DNA from: Pseudomonadota bacterium | GTDB lineage: Bacteria; Pseudomonadota; Gammaproteobacteria; Steroidobacterales; Steroidobacteraceae | Length of the DNA: 64,000 nucleotides | NCBI GenBank assembly: GCA_021805865.1 | Contig: JAJZDX010000002.1 | Location: 62,001 to 126,000, forward strand | Direction: 5' to 3' | Shown here: one piece after another, positions 27,817-38,468 of the stretch | Layout: each line of letters opens with the position of its first letter | How positions within the stretch are numbered: position 1 is the first letter of the stretch | The notes under the pieces: generated by a model | What the model was told of the DNA's origin: nothing | Databases searched by the model: none | What the model saw: only the letters and a program-made list of their open reading frames with translations | Translations under genes and position numbers: made by a program

Positions 27817-28938
27817 TCACCCTTCGATCGCCTTGCGGGTCGGCTCATGGCGGATCTCGCCGGCGTGCGTCAGGCACGACTGGGCGAACACCTCGTCGTT
27901 CCAGTCGATGGCGAGCTCGCCCCCCTTCAGCGCCGGCGTCAGGAAGTTGAGCAGATTTCTGGCATACATCTCACTGGCGTTGTAGGCGAGCTGGGCGGGC
28001 AGGTTCACCGGCCCGACGACGTCCACGTCACGGTGGGTCACCGTCTCCCCGGCCCGGGTCAGCTCGCAGTTGCCGCCCTGCTCGGCCGCGATGTCGACGA
28101 TGACCGACCCCGGACGCATCCGCTCGAGCGCCGCGCGCAGGATGATCTTCGGCGCCGGCCGCCCCGGGACCGACGCGGTGGTGATCACTGCGTCGGCGGC
28201 CGCAATGCGCGCATCGAGCACCTCTTGCTGCTTGCGCTTCTCCTCTTCCGTCAGCTCGCGCGCATAGCCGCCGTTGCCTTCCGCACTGACCCCGGTTTCA
28301 ACGAATTTCCCGCCGAGCGACTTCACCTGCTCTCGCGTGGCGCTGCGCACGTCGTAGGCCTCTACGACGGCCCCGAGGCGTTTCGCCGTGGCAATCGCCT
28401 GCAGCCCCGCGACGCCGGCGCCGATGACGAGCACCTGCGCGGGGCGGATGGTCCCGGCGGCGGTGGTGAGCATCGGCAGGAACTTCTGCAGATGGTTGGC
28501 CGCGATCAGAACCGCCTTGTACCCCGCGATCGCCGCCTGTGAAGACAGTGCATCCATCGATTGCGCGCGCGAGATGCGCGGCACGAGCTCCATCGCGAAG
28601 CTGGTCACGCCGCGCTCGCGGAGCGCGCGGACCTCTTCGCGTCGGGCGTAGGGCTGCAGGAACCCGATCAGCACCGTGCCGGACTTGAGCAGCGCGATCC
28701 GCTCGAGGTCGAGGGGCTGCACCGTGAGCAGCACCTGCGCCTCCTTCAGCACGCCGGCTGCATCCGTCCACTGCACCCCCTGATAGGCGCTGTCGGGGAA
28801 GCGGGCGCCCTTGCCGGCGCCGTGCTCCATCAGCACCTGCGCGCCGGCGCGGATGAGCTTCCCGGCCACCTCGGGCACCAAACTGACACGCATCTCTCGG
28901 GGCGCGCGCTCGAGCAGCGCGCCGATCATGGCTGGCAT
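27817..28938 (-). CDS. pntAA: NAD(P) transhydrogenase subunit alpha 1 (NAD-binding)
   Basis: Soluble domain I (373 residues) binding NAD(H). The alanine dehydrogenase/PNT N-terminal region is followed by the Rossmann motif VLVIGAGVAGLQAIATAKRLGA and the conserved ITTASVPGRPAPKI and VDIAAEQGGNCE. It is first of the pnt operon, with the promoter presumably in the 321-bp gap toward the divergent HNH gene. Confidence 0.94.
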   Translation of the reverse strand: MPAMIGALLERAPREMRVSLVPEVAGKLIRAGAQVLMEHGAGKGARFPDSAYQGVQWTDAAGVLKEAQVLLTVQPLDLERIALLKSGTVLIGFLQPYARREEVRALRERGVTSFAMELVPRISRAQSMDALSSQAAIAGYKAVLIAANHLQKFLPMLTTAAGTIRPAQVLVIGAGVAGLQAIATAKRLGAVVEAYDVRSATREQVKSLGGKFVETGVSAEGNGGYARELTEEEKRKQQEVLDARIAAADAVITTASVPGRPAPKIILRAALERMRPGSVIVDIAAEQGGNCELTRAGETVTHRDVDVVGPVNLPAQLAYNASEMYARNLLNFLTPALKGGELAIDWNDEVFAQSCLTHAGEIRHEPTRKAIEG

Positions 28939-29259
28939 CTGCGGTCCTCTTCGGATCCCGGGTGTGGGGAGCCTGTCTGCCCAAGGTTAGCCTGCCGCGG
29001 CCTCCTCTGCAGCGCGCTTTCGGCGTCTCGCCTCAGCCTCTCCTGGCGGCAGGCCGCCGTTTCCCGGCACCGCCCCGGCGGTGCGGGTCTCGAGGGCCCA
29101 TCGTGCGCGGGGGCTCGGCGCTGCGCGCCGGGCCCCCGCCATGACGCCTTTGAGACAAACAGGCTTCCTCGGTCTGCCATGGTCCGATCCGGAGCGTTGC
29201 GATTCAGAACATCGAGATTGTTGAAGTTTCGCACAATATTGTCTTATCTTACAGACGTC
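28939..29259. other. Divergent intergenic region with three hairpins
   Basis: The gap between pntAA (minus) and the HNH gene (plus) has no gene I can support. It contains three strong inverted repeats: GGCGGC/GCCGCC at 29045-29058, GCACCGCC/GGCGGTGC at 29067-29084, and a long one at 29107-29139 pairing GCGGGGGC with GCCCCCGC and CGGCGC with GCGCCG around a TGC loop. The last 50 bp before the HNH start are AT-rich (ACAATATTGTCTTATCTTAC) and look like that gene's promoter. Confidence 0.45.
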
Positions 29260-29934
29260 ATGATGGGCATAGACCTCGATCGCACCGGCCACGGCCTGGC
29301 GGAAGATCTGCGCATCGTCCCGACAGGGAACGTGCGTGGGCTCTCCCAGCTCGTGCTGCGCACGGACGTGTCCGGCATGCCGCTGGAGTGGATCGATTAT
29401 AAGGAGGCCGCCCGACTCTATACCCAGCAGCAGGTAGCTTATACCTGCGGCTCCGCTCTCTATACCCTCTTTGGGGGGGTGAATGCCCTCACCGGCCGGC
29501 GCACCGTGCTCGAGATCAATTCCATTGTCGCCACCATCGGCCACACCGGCAATCCCGGCAGCACCCGCCACGACTACGTGCCCCCCCTCAACAACCAGAC
29601 GCTGTTCCGGCGGGATGCGCACCTGTGCATGTATTGCGGCATGCGCTTTCCGACCCGCGAGCTCTCGCGCGATCACATCCGACCTTTCAGCCAGGGCGGC
29701 CAGGACACCTGGACCAACGTCGTCACGGCGTGCCGGCGCTGCAACAACCAGAAGGCCTCGCGCACTCCGGAGCAGGCGAAGATGCAGCTGATCGCGGTGC
29801 CGTTCACTCCGACCTACGCGGAGTACGTTTTCCTCAAAGGGCGGCGCGTGCGCGCGGACCAGATGGAGTACCTGCTCGCGCACTTTCCCCGAACCAGCCC
29901 GCTGCACGATCGCATCCAGCGTTGGTTGGCGTGA
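29260..29934 (+). CDS. Stand-alone HNH endonuclease
   Basis: A 224-residue protein whose middle carries a zinc-supported HNH fold: CMYCG, then SRDHIRPFSQGGQDTWTNVVTACRRCNN. Both Cys pairs, the catalytic His and the Asn are visible. No transposase, integrase or intein motifs are attached, and it is not next to a restriction or phage gene, so it is a free-standing nuclease of unknown substrate. The start is the first of two tandem ATGs at 29260. Confidence 0.8.
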   Translation: MMGIDLDRTGHGLAEDLRIVPTGNVRGLSQLVLRTDVSGMPLEWIDYKEAARLYTQQQVAYTCGSALYTLFGGVNALTGRRTVLEINSIVATIGHTGNPGSTRHDYVPPLNNQTLFRRDAHLCMYCGMRFPTRELSRDHIRPFSQGGQDTWTNVVTACRRCNNQKASRTPEQAKMQLIAVPFTPTYAEYVFLKGRRVRADQMEYLLAHFPRTSPLHDRIQRWLA

Positions 29935-29972
29935 GGCCCGAGGGGCTGCGACAACCTGGGTCAGACCGTGCC

Positions 29973-30860
29973 GTGATCTATCTCATCGACGCCTCGGTCT
30001 ACGTCTTTCGCGCGTATTACTCGCAGCTGCCCGGCATGGTCGATCGGGAGCAGCGTCCCGTGCACGCCGTGTTCGGCTTTGCACGCTTTCTCGGGGATCT
30101 GCTCGAGAAGACCCGGCCGCCGTTCGTGGCCGTCGCCTTCGATCAGCGGCTCGCGACCTCTTACCGCAATGGCATCTACCCGCTGTACAAGGCCAACCGC
30201 GAGCCGGCACCCATGGATCTGGCGGCGCAGTTCGACTACTGCCGCGAGCTCTGTGCTCATCTGGGCCTCGCCACCTTCATCGACCCGCAGTATGAGGCCG
30301 ACGATCTCATCGGCACGCTGTCGTACCTGATGCGTGGGCACGGTGTGCGCTCGGCGTTTATCACGCGCGACAAGGATCTTGCCCAGCTCGTTCGCGACGG
30401 GGACCTGTACTGGGATTTCGGCGCCCGCGGGCCGCTCGGCTACGGGGACGTCCATCGTCGTTTCGGGCTGCCGCCGGAGCGCTTTGCGGATTTTCTCGCG
30501 CTCACCGGAGACGCCTCGGACAACATTCCCGGTGTGCCGGGAGTGGGTCCCAAGACCGCTGCGGCGCTGATGCGGGCCTTCGGCTCGATCGATGACCTGT
30601 ATGGCCAGCTCGGCCGTGTGGGCTCGCTCGGGCTGCGCGGCGGCCGCGAGCTGCGCCAGCGTCTGCTCGAGCACCGTGAATTGGTCTACCTCGCCCTGCG
30701 TCTGACCCGCATCGTGTGCGACATGCCGCTGGCGGTCGCGCCGGAGGACCTGCGCCCCCGGTCGCCGGATCTGGCGGCCCTGGGGGCGTTCTACGACCGA
30801 TTGGGCTTCGGACCGCTCCTGCGCCGTCAGGGCGAGCGGCTCGCCACCCGCCCGTCCTAA
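29973..30860 (+). CDS. 5'-3' exonuclease (PolA N-domain or Xni type)
   Basis: A 295-residue metal-dependent flap/5' exonuclease without a polymerase domain. Acidic metal ligands are in [28 protein letters not shown] and TRDKDLAQL. The helix-hairpin-helix is [25 protein letters not shown]. This matches the N-terminal nuclease of DNA polymerase I, or Xni (exonuclease IX). GTG at 29973 is the start. Role in repair or primer removal is inferred. Confidence 0.85.
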   Translation: MIYLIDASVYVFRAYYSQLPGMVDREQRPVHAVFGFARFLGDLLEKTRPPFVAVAFDQRLATSYRNGIYPLYKANREPAPMDLAAQFDYCRELCAHLGLATFIDPQYEADDLIGTLSYLMRGHGVRSAFITRDKDLAQLVRDGDLYWDFGARGPLGYGDVHRRFGLPPERFADFLALTGDASDNIPGVPGVGPKTAAALMRAFGSIDDLYGQLGRVGSLGLRGGRELRQRLLEHRELVYLALRLTRIVCDMPLAVAPEDLRPRSPDLAALGAFYDRLGFGPLLRRQGERLATRPS

Positions 30861-30987
30861 AGGCCCGTGCGGCCCGCGCCAGCCGGCTTCAGGCCCTCGC
30901 AGGGGCGCCACATTGGTCTTGCATGAATATTGCAACGACCCGGCTATTCTCCGGAATCATCCAATGTTGAGATCGTGGGGGGTCACC

Positions 30988-33021
<2,034 letters not shown>

Positions 33022-33102
33022 TCCGCCCCTGAGGCCTCGGGCGTGCCTGGGGCCCTGCCCGGCCGCAGGGGTTGCAAATCTACACATTCGCACCCGAAAT
33101 GC

Positions 33103-33121
33103 CCCCTGCCGAAGGCAGGGG
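33103..33121 (+). terminator. Hairpin after acs
   Basis: CCCCTGCC at 33103-33110 pairs perfectly with GGCAGGGG at 33114-33121 around a GAA loop, 82 bp after the acs stop. No T-run follows. It is the only strong structure in the 294 bp before the next gene. Confidence 0.4.
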
Positions 33122-33315
33122 CAGCGTCCTATTCTCGGCCCATCCTATGCCGGCACGCGCATGGCCCACGACATCCGCTTCCCCGGGCCTTCGTCCGGGT
33201 CCCCCGCCCCGCCTGGAACACTGCAGGCACTCGATCGGTGGGCGCGGCGGAGGCGGAACTTAGTGAAGGCGGGCGCGGCCGAATTGATGAGGGTCTGGAC
33301 GGCGGAGGAGCGCTC

Positions 33316-33675
33316 ATGGGTGAGATCATCCGCGTGACTTTCGGTACCGAGCGCGAGTGGGAACGCACACGCGCGCAGTGGGCTGAGGGTCTCAGCGCCA
33401 TCGGGGCGATGTTCGGCGACGACGAAGGGCTGATGCGCGCCAAGGCGGATTGCGTCTATCGGGTCCTGCGGCGGATCGTCGAGGACGTTCCCGCGGTGAA
33501 GATCGTCGCCAAGCTGCCGGACGATTTGCCGGCCGAGCACGTCGAGTTCCTGACCGGCGCGATCCGCGAGGCGGCGCTGAAGGGCATCGAGGCCAGCATG
33601 AACCACTCCGTGCGGGTGGTCATGGCCGCGATCTATGACCTGTGCACATCGAAACTGCGGGAGCGCCCGTCGTAG
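33316..33675 (+). CDS. Small hypothetical cytoplasmic protein
   Basis: A 119-residue acidic-basic helical protein (MGEIIRVTFGTEREWERTRAQW, IREAALKGIEASMNHSVRVVMAAIYDLCTSK) with no signal or membrane segment and no family I recognise. Coding support comes from its ordinary amino-acid mix and from the stop lying exactly adjacent to the stop of convergent yceI. Upstream in-frame sequence is open for about 270 bp but reads as low-complexity Pro/Arg, so ATG at 33316 is chosen. Confidence 0.55.
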   Translation: MGEIIRVTFGTEREWERTRAQWAEGLSAIGAMFGDDEGLMRAKADCVYRVLRRIVEDVPAVKIVAKLPDDLPAEHVEFLTGAIREAALKGIEASMNHSVRVVMAAIYDLCTSKLRERPS

Positions 33676-34257
33676 TCAGCGTCCGCGGGCAGGGAGGAGC
33701 TCGAGCGCGTAGCGGAGCGTCACGGCGTTTCCCACCCACTCGGTGGAGTGCCACTGACCCTGGCCGATGCCGAAGGCCAGCCGTCGTATCGTCGTCCGCC
33801 CTGTCAACAGGCCGACCTCGCGTCCGTCGATGTCGGCAGTACGCCAAGTGAAGGGAATCACGACGGTGCGCGTGATACCCCGCAGGGTCAGCGCTCCGAC
33901 GGCCCGATAGCCGTGGGCTGTCCGGATCAGGCGCCTGGCCGTGAAGCGTGCCTGCGGGTACTGCGCCACGTCGAAAAAATCCTTTCCTCCCAGGATCCTG
34001 TTGCGCTGGCTGTCGCCCGTGTCGAACGAGCGCATGTCGACCACCACCGCGAGCCGGCCGGCAGCCGGATCGAAGCGTACGGCGAAGGTGTTGAACCGGC
34101 CGTGATTGGCCGCGCCCGCCTGTGTGAAGGTGTAGGTCAGGGAGCTGTGCGCGTGCAGCAAGGTGTAGGGGATGGCGCGCCCGCCGGCATGGGCAGACGC
34201 GGGGACTGATACGGCGGTGAGCAGTGTGAGCGCGCTGGCGGCGCGGAAAGCGGGCAT
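33676..34257 (-). CDS. YceI family periplasmic protein
   Basis: A 193-residue lipocalin-like YceI protein that probably binds isoprenoid lipids such as ubiquinone. It has a signal peptide (ALTLLTAVSVPASAHAGG) and typical segments AHSSLTYTFTQAG, FDVAQYPQARFTARR and GALTLRGITRTVVIPF. Its start overlaps the stop of the cytochrome b561 gene, the common b561-yceI pair thought to act together at the membrane. Confidence 0.88.
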   Translation of the reverse strand: MPAFRAASALTLLTAVSVPASAHAGGRAIPYTLLHAHSSLTYTFTQAGAANHGRFNTFAVRFDPAAGRLAVVVDMRSFDTGDSQRNRILGGKDFFDVAQYPQARFTARRLIRTAHGYRAVGALTLRGITRTVVIPFTWRTADIDGREVGLLTGRTTIRRLAFGIGQGQWHSTEWVGNAVTLRYALELLPARGR

Positions 34258-34856
34258 CAGCAGGATTTCCTCGGTGAATCGGCGGCCGCAACGGAGCGGT
34301 CCGCGGCCGGGGCGCAGCCGGGCAGCATGCGCCGCAGCGTGTCGTCCTTCAGCACGAAGTGATGTTTGAGCGCACCGGCGATGTGCAGCGCCAGGATGAG
34401 GCCCAGCGCAATCGCCAGTGTCGCGTGCACCTCGATCATGGCGTGGTACAGCGTGCCGCTTTTAGATACCAGGTTCGGCAGTTGCATCAGGTTGAACCAG
34501 CTCACCGGAAAGCCGCGCGCTGATGACATGATCCAGCCGGTGAGCGGCAGCGCGAACAGCAGCACGTACAGGCCCGCATGGGTGAAGCGTGCGAGAAAGC
34601 GCTCGATGGGCAGCAGATTGCCGGGCAGTGCCGGGGTGGGATTCATCCAGCGCCACAGCAGGCGGATCGCCGCGAGGGCGAGGATGGTGATGCCGATCGA
34701 TTTGTGCCGCGCCAGGGCGGCGAGCTTTTCCATGCCGAGCGGCAGCTCGAGCCCGATGAGCCCAAGGGTCACCTGCACGGCGATGAGCGCCACGATGAGC
34801 CAGTGAAGCAGCTGCGACACGGCGCCCCAGCGGACGGGGGTATTGCGAAATATCAC
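34257..34856 (-). CDS. Cytochrome b561
   Basis: A 199-residue inner-membrane di-heme b-type cytochrome with four membrane helices. Heme-ligand His residues are in SQLLHWLIVALIAVQ, AALARHKSIGITIL, FTHAGLYVLLFALPLTGW and IEVHATLAIALGLILALHIAGALKHHF. The YHAMIEVHATLA and LKHHF patterns are those of the CybB type. First gene of a two-gene operon with yceI, 39 bp downstream of hemH on the same strand. Confidence 0.88.
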   Translation of the reverse strand: MIFRNTPVRWGAVSQLLHWLIVALIAVQVTLGLIGLELPLGMEKLAALARHKSIGITILALAAIRLLWRWMNPTPALPGNLLPIERFLARFTHAGLYVLLFALPLTGWIMSSARGFPVSWFNLMQLPNLVSKSGTLYHAMIEVHATLAIALGLILALHIAGALKHHFVLKDDTLRRMLPGCAPAADRSVAAADSPRKSC

Positions 34857-34895
34857 CCCGCTAGCTTAGGCGAGCGGGGTGATATTGACGAGTGG

Positions 34896-35969
34896 TTACA
34901 CCGATGTGCCCCGCGGCCGCGCGGCGGGATGCAAGCCCAGATCGACCTGGGTCCAGCCCTGGCAGTGCCGGGCGATGTGGCTGGCGAGGAGCTTGGTGTG
35001 CTCGGGCCGAGCGTTCAACGCGGGCACGTATTCGAAGCGCTCCCCGCCGGCGCGCAGGAAGGCGGCGCGATTCTCGACATCGATCTCCTCCAGCGTTTCC
35101 AGGCAATCGACCGCGAAGCCCGGACACACGACCGTGACGTCCCGGATGCCGCGGCCCGGCATTTGAGCCAGCACCTCGATGGTGTAAGGCCGCAGCCATT
35201 CGGTCGGCCCGAAGCGGGATTGGAAGCTGACACTCCAGCGGCCGCTCTCGAGCAGCAGCTCTTCCGCGAGCAGGCGTGCGGTCTTCTGACACTTGCAGAA
35301 GTACGGATCACCCTGGTGGAAGTAGTGCTCCGGAATGCCGTGGAAGGAGATCAGCAGGTGCTGAGTGCGTCCGTGCGTGTGCCAGTGCTGGGTCACGCTC
35401 TCGCGCAGCGCCTCGATGTACTCCGGCTGGTCGTGGTACTCGGCGACGAAGCGCATCTCCGGCAGCCAGCGCCAGCGCGAGAGCTCGGCATTCACGCGAT
35501 CGTAGACCGCGCCGGTCGTGGCGCCGCAGTACTGTGGAAACAGCGGCAGGACGAGAATCCGTTGCGCGCCCGAGCTGCGCAGCCTCGAGAGTGCCTCGGG
35601 CACGCTCGGACTGCCGTAGAGCATGCCGAGCTCCACGGAGAATGGGGCGAGCGTCCGCTGGGCGAGCGTGCTCACGAGCGCAGCGCGCAGCCGCTCGGAC
35701 TGATCGAGGAGCGGCGAGCCGTGGACGGACCAGATCTTGCGGTACTTGGGCGCCACTTTCGAAGGGCGCAGCGGCAGGATCAGGCCGTGGAGAATCGGCA
35801 GCCACAGGATGCGCGGCAGCTCCACCACGCGTGGATCGCCGAGCATCCGGGCGAGGAAGCGGCGCACGTCGCGTGGCCGGGGCGAGTCCGGCGTGCCGGA
35901 GTTGACCAGCAATATGCCGATGCGCTCGGCCGAATCGCGGTGGAAATCCGGGGAGCTCTGGTAGCGCAT
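34896..35969 (-). CDS. hemH: Ferrochelatase
   Basis: A 357-residue enzyme that inserts Fe(II) into protoporphyrin IX, the last step of heme synthesis. The N-terminal GILLVNSGTPDSP, the catalytic His in LLISFHGIPEHYF, and the Glu-rich VVCPGFAVDCLETLEEIDVENR are intact. The Met of MRYQSSPDF (35969) is chosen because upstream in-frame sequence is Arg-rich noncoding. It sits beside a b-type cytochrome gene, which needs heme. Confidence 0.94.
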   Translation of the reverse strand: MRYQSSPDFHRDSAERIGILLVNSGTPDSPRPRDVRRFLARMLGDPRVVELPRILWLPILHGLILPLRPSKVAPKYRKIWSVHGSPLLDQSERLRAALVSTLAQRTLAPFSVELGMLYGSPSVPEALSRLRSSGAQRILVLPLFPQYCGATTGAVYDRVNAELSRWRWLPEMRFVAEYHDQPEYIEALRESVTQHWHTHGRTQHLLISFHGIPEHYFHQGDPYFCKCQKTARLLAEELLLESGRWSVSFQSRFGPTEWLRPYTIEVLAQMPGRGIRDVTVVCPGFAVDCLETLEEIDVENRAAFLRAGGERFEYVPALNARPEHTKLLASHIARHCQGWTQVDLGLHPAARPRGTSV

Positions 35970-36024
35970 ACGATTCAAGATACCCCAGGGTGCACGCGCG
36001 CGGCCAGGGCGCTGCGGCAAGTCC

Positions 36025-36219
36025 CTATTCGAAGCGGCGTACCCTGGCATCGCGCCCGGCCCGCCGCCTAGCGGCCGCGTCCCGGGCGGGTGCGGCGCCC
36101 AGGCGCTCGCCCGTGCCGGGGTGGATCACCGGCCCGGCGGCCGCACCGTCTGCATCCACCCGCTGCCCGCCGATGCACCCCCGCATGCGCGGCAGCTGCG
36201 GATCAGTGAGTGTGGGCAT
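36025..36219 (-). pseudogene. N-terminal fragment of an aldehyde dehydrogenase
   Basis: A 64-codon open frame whose first ~45 residues (DPQLPRMRGCIGGQRVDADG, then GPVIHPGTGERLGAAP) read as the N terminus of a succinate-semialdehyde dehydrogenase-type enzyme. The rest of the ~480-residue enzyme, including the catalytic Cys and NAD site, is absent and the frame ends in Arg-rich noise. It is a relic, starting 4 bp after the dienelactone hydrolase stop. Confidence 0.6.
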
Positions 36220-36222
36220 GGC

Positions 36223-36918
36223 TCAGCTCTCGTCCTCTTCTTCGTCCGCCCGCGCGCCGGTCAGGTGTCGGGCGAGGAATTCCAGGGTGCGCTGGCGGGC
36301 AAGCGCGGCGGCGGCTGCGTCGTAGCTCGGGCGCAGGTCGCAGTTGAATCCGTGTCCGGCGCCTTCGTACAGGTAAAAGATGCCCGCGGAGTGCAGGGCC
36401 TTCATCCGCTCCACCTCAGCGAGCGGGATGCTCCGGTCCTCGGTGCCGAAGTGATACATCACGGGGCATTGGGGTGGCACGCCGGCGTCCTGCGCCTTGC
36501 CGTAGTACACCACGGCGCAGTCGACCGTCAGCAGGCAGGCGGCGCGGTAGGATTGCGCGCCTCCCCAGCAATAGCCCACCGTGCCCACGCGCCCGGAGTG
36601 GCGGACCGCCGCGACCGCCGCGGCCAGGTCCTTCAGCGTCTGCTCCGGCTGAAGCTGCTGCATGTAGCCGCGCGCCTCGTCGATGTCCGGGGGAGAGTAG
36701 CCGAGCTCGATTCCCCTGCGGATGCGGTCGAACATGCTCGGCGCGATCGCCGTGTAGCCTGCCTGGGCGAAGCCGTCGGTCACGGCGCGGATGTGGGCGT
36801 TGACGCCGAAGATCTCCTGGATCACGACCACGGCGCCGTGCGGTTTGGCGGCCGGGGCGGCCAGATAGGCCTGAAAGTCATGCCCATCCCGGGCCATGAG
36901 GGTGGTGAATTCGCCCAT
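36223..36918 (-). CDS. Dienelactone hydrolase family protein
   Basis: A 231-residue alpha/beta hydrolase. The nucleophile Cys is in GYCWGGAQSY and the Asp and His of the triad are in GTEDRSIP and GAGHGFNCD. QEIFGVNAHIRAVTDGFAQAGY is the DLH signature. ATG at 36918 has GAGG five bases upstream and is preferred over the in-frame ATG at 36939. The substrate is not known; an acidic tail (DEEEDES) ends the protein. Confidence 0.87.
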   Translation of the reverse strand: MGEFTTLMARDGHDFQAYLAAPAAKPHGAVVVIQEIFGVNAHIRAVTDGFAQAGYTAIAPSMFDRIRRGIELGYSPPDIDEARGYMQQLQPEQTLKDLAAAVAAVRHSGRVGTVGYCWGGAQSYRAACLLTVDCAVVYYGKAQDAGVPPQCPVMYHFGTEDRSIPLAEVERMKALHSAGIFYLYEGAGHGFNCDLRPSYDAAAAALARQRTLEFLARHLTGARADEEEDES

Positions 36919-37081
36919 GAAAACCTCGCGATCAGTCACGAAAGGCGGGACTCGGCAGGATACCGCCTGCGCCCAGGGGCTGGGAAGCGCCGGCGCGCAG
37001 GAGCCGTCCCGGCCCCGTGGGAAGCGGCCCGTGATAGCCTAGGCTCGACTGGCACACAAGAGCTTTCCGGGGAGGGGGTTC

Positions 37082-38368
37082 ATGCTCGTCGGCTCGGCCG
37101 TGCGTCGCGTCGCCATCGTCGGGGGGGTGCGCATCCCGTTCGCCAGGGCGCATACGGCGTACGCGAACGTGGGCAACCAGGAGATGCTCACCGCCGCCCT
37201 GCGCGGCGTGGTCGAGCGCTTCGAGCTTCACGGTGCGCGACTGGGTGATGTCATCGCCGGGGCGGTCATCAAGCATTCCCGGGATTACAACCTGACGCGC
37301 GAGAGCGTGTTGTCCTCGGGGCTCGACCCGCAGACCCCGGGTCTCGACGTGCAGCGCGCCTGCGGCACCAGTCTGGAGGCCGCCCTCGCCGTCGGCAACA
37401 AGATCGCTCTCGGGCAGATCGATTGCGGCATCGCCGCCGGCGTCGACACGATCAGCGACCCGCCGGTCGCCTACCCACGTGCCTACCAGCGGCTGCTGCT
37501 GGCGAGCCACCGGGGCAAGGGTCTCGGGGAGCGCCTCTCGCCCTGGCTCGGACTGCGCCCTGCGCACTTCAAGCCCGAGCTTCCCGCGGTCATCGAGCCG
37601 CGCACGGGACTGTCCATGGGCCAGAGCGCCGAGCAGATGGTCGAGCGCTGGCAGATCTCGCGCACGGACCAGGACCGGCTCGCCTACGAGAGCCACATGA
37701 AGGCCGCCGCCGCGTGGCGCGAGGGATTCTACGACGATCTGGTCATCCCATTCCTCGGCCTGAGAGCGGACAACAACGTCCGCCCCGACACCTCCACCGA
37801 AAAGCTTGCCCAGCTCCGCCCGAGCTTCGATCCGCACGCGGGCACGCTGACAGCCGGCAACAGCACGCCGCTCACCGACGGGGCAAGCGCGGTGCTGCTC
37901 GCCTCGCCGCAGTGGGCCGAGCAGCGCGGGCTCCCGGTGCTCGCCTACCTGCGCTACGGCAAGGTGTGGGCCGTGGATTTCGCGAGCGGCCGGGAAGGGC
38001 TGCTGATGGGGCCCGCGTACGCGGTACCGGCGATGCTGCGGGATGCGGGCCTGACACTGAAGGACTTCGATTACTACGAGATCCACGAAGCCTTCGCCGC
38101 GCAGGTGCTGTGCACGCTCGCGGCCTGGGAGTCGGCCGAATTTTGCCGCGAGACCCTTCGCCTGGAGGAGCCGCTCGGCGGCATCGAGCGCACGAGGCTC
38201 AACGTCAAGGGAGGAAGCGTTGCCATCGGTCACCCCTTCGGCGCCACCGGCACGCGCCTGGTCGCGACGCTGGCCAAGGTTCTCGCGGCAGATCGGGCGG
38301 CGCGGCGCGGACTGATTTCCGTGTGCACCGCCGGCGGGATGGGAGTGGCGGCCATTCTGGAGAAGTGA
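37082..38368 (+). CDS. fadI: Acetyl-CoA acyltransferase (FadI-type thiolase)
   Basis: A 428-residue thiolase for the last step of fatty acid beta-oxidation. The nucleophilic Cys is near residue 94 in RACGTSLEAAL; EIHEAFAAQ, GHPFGATGTR and CTAGGMGVA supply the remaining active-site residues. The long form with LRADNNVRPD and KLAQLRPSFD resembles FadI rather than FadA. A GGGGAGGGGG purine run a few bases before ATG acts as ribosome-binding site. No fadJ partner is adjacent. Confidence 0.85.
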   Translation: MLVGSAVRRVAIVGGVRIPFARAHTAYANVGNQEMLTAALRGVVERFELHGARLGDVIAGAVIKHSRDYNLTRESVLSSGLDPQTPGLDVQRACGTSLEAALAVGNKIALGQIDCGIAAGVDTISDPPVAYPRAYQRLLLASHRGKGLGERLSPWLGLRPAHFKPELPAVIEPRTGLSMGQSAEQMVERWQISRTDQDRLAYESHMKAAAAWREGFYDDLVIPFLGLRADNNVRPDTSTEKLAQLRPSFDPHAGTLTAGNSTPLTDGASAVLLASPQWAEQRGLPVLAYLRYGKVWAVDFASGREGLLMGPAYAVPAMLRDAGLTLKDFDYYEIHEAFAAQVLCTLAAWESAEFCRETLRLEEPLGGIERTRLNVKGGSVAIGHPFGATGTRLVATLAKVLAADRAARRGLISVCTAGGMGVAAILEK

Positions 38369-38468
38369 GGGCCTCTCCCGCGCCGGTCGCGCGCGAGATG
38401 GTTTGGGTGAGATCAAAGGAGGAGGAAAGCCGGACGACCGGTATTGACTTGACGGTACGGGGGGCCGA

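Noticed and set aside
33162-33337. Small plus-strand frame beginning MAHDIRFPGPSS
   Set aside because: Pro/Ser/Arg-rich, overlaps the start of the better-supported gene at 33316, no ribosome-binding site.
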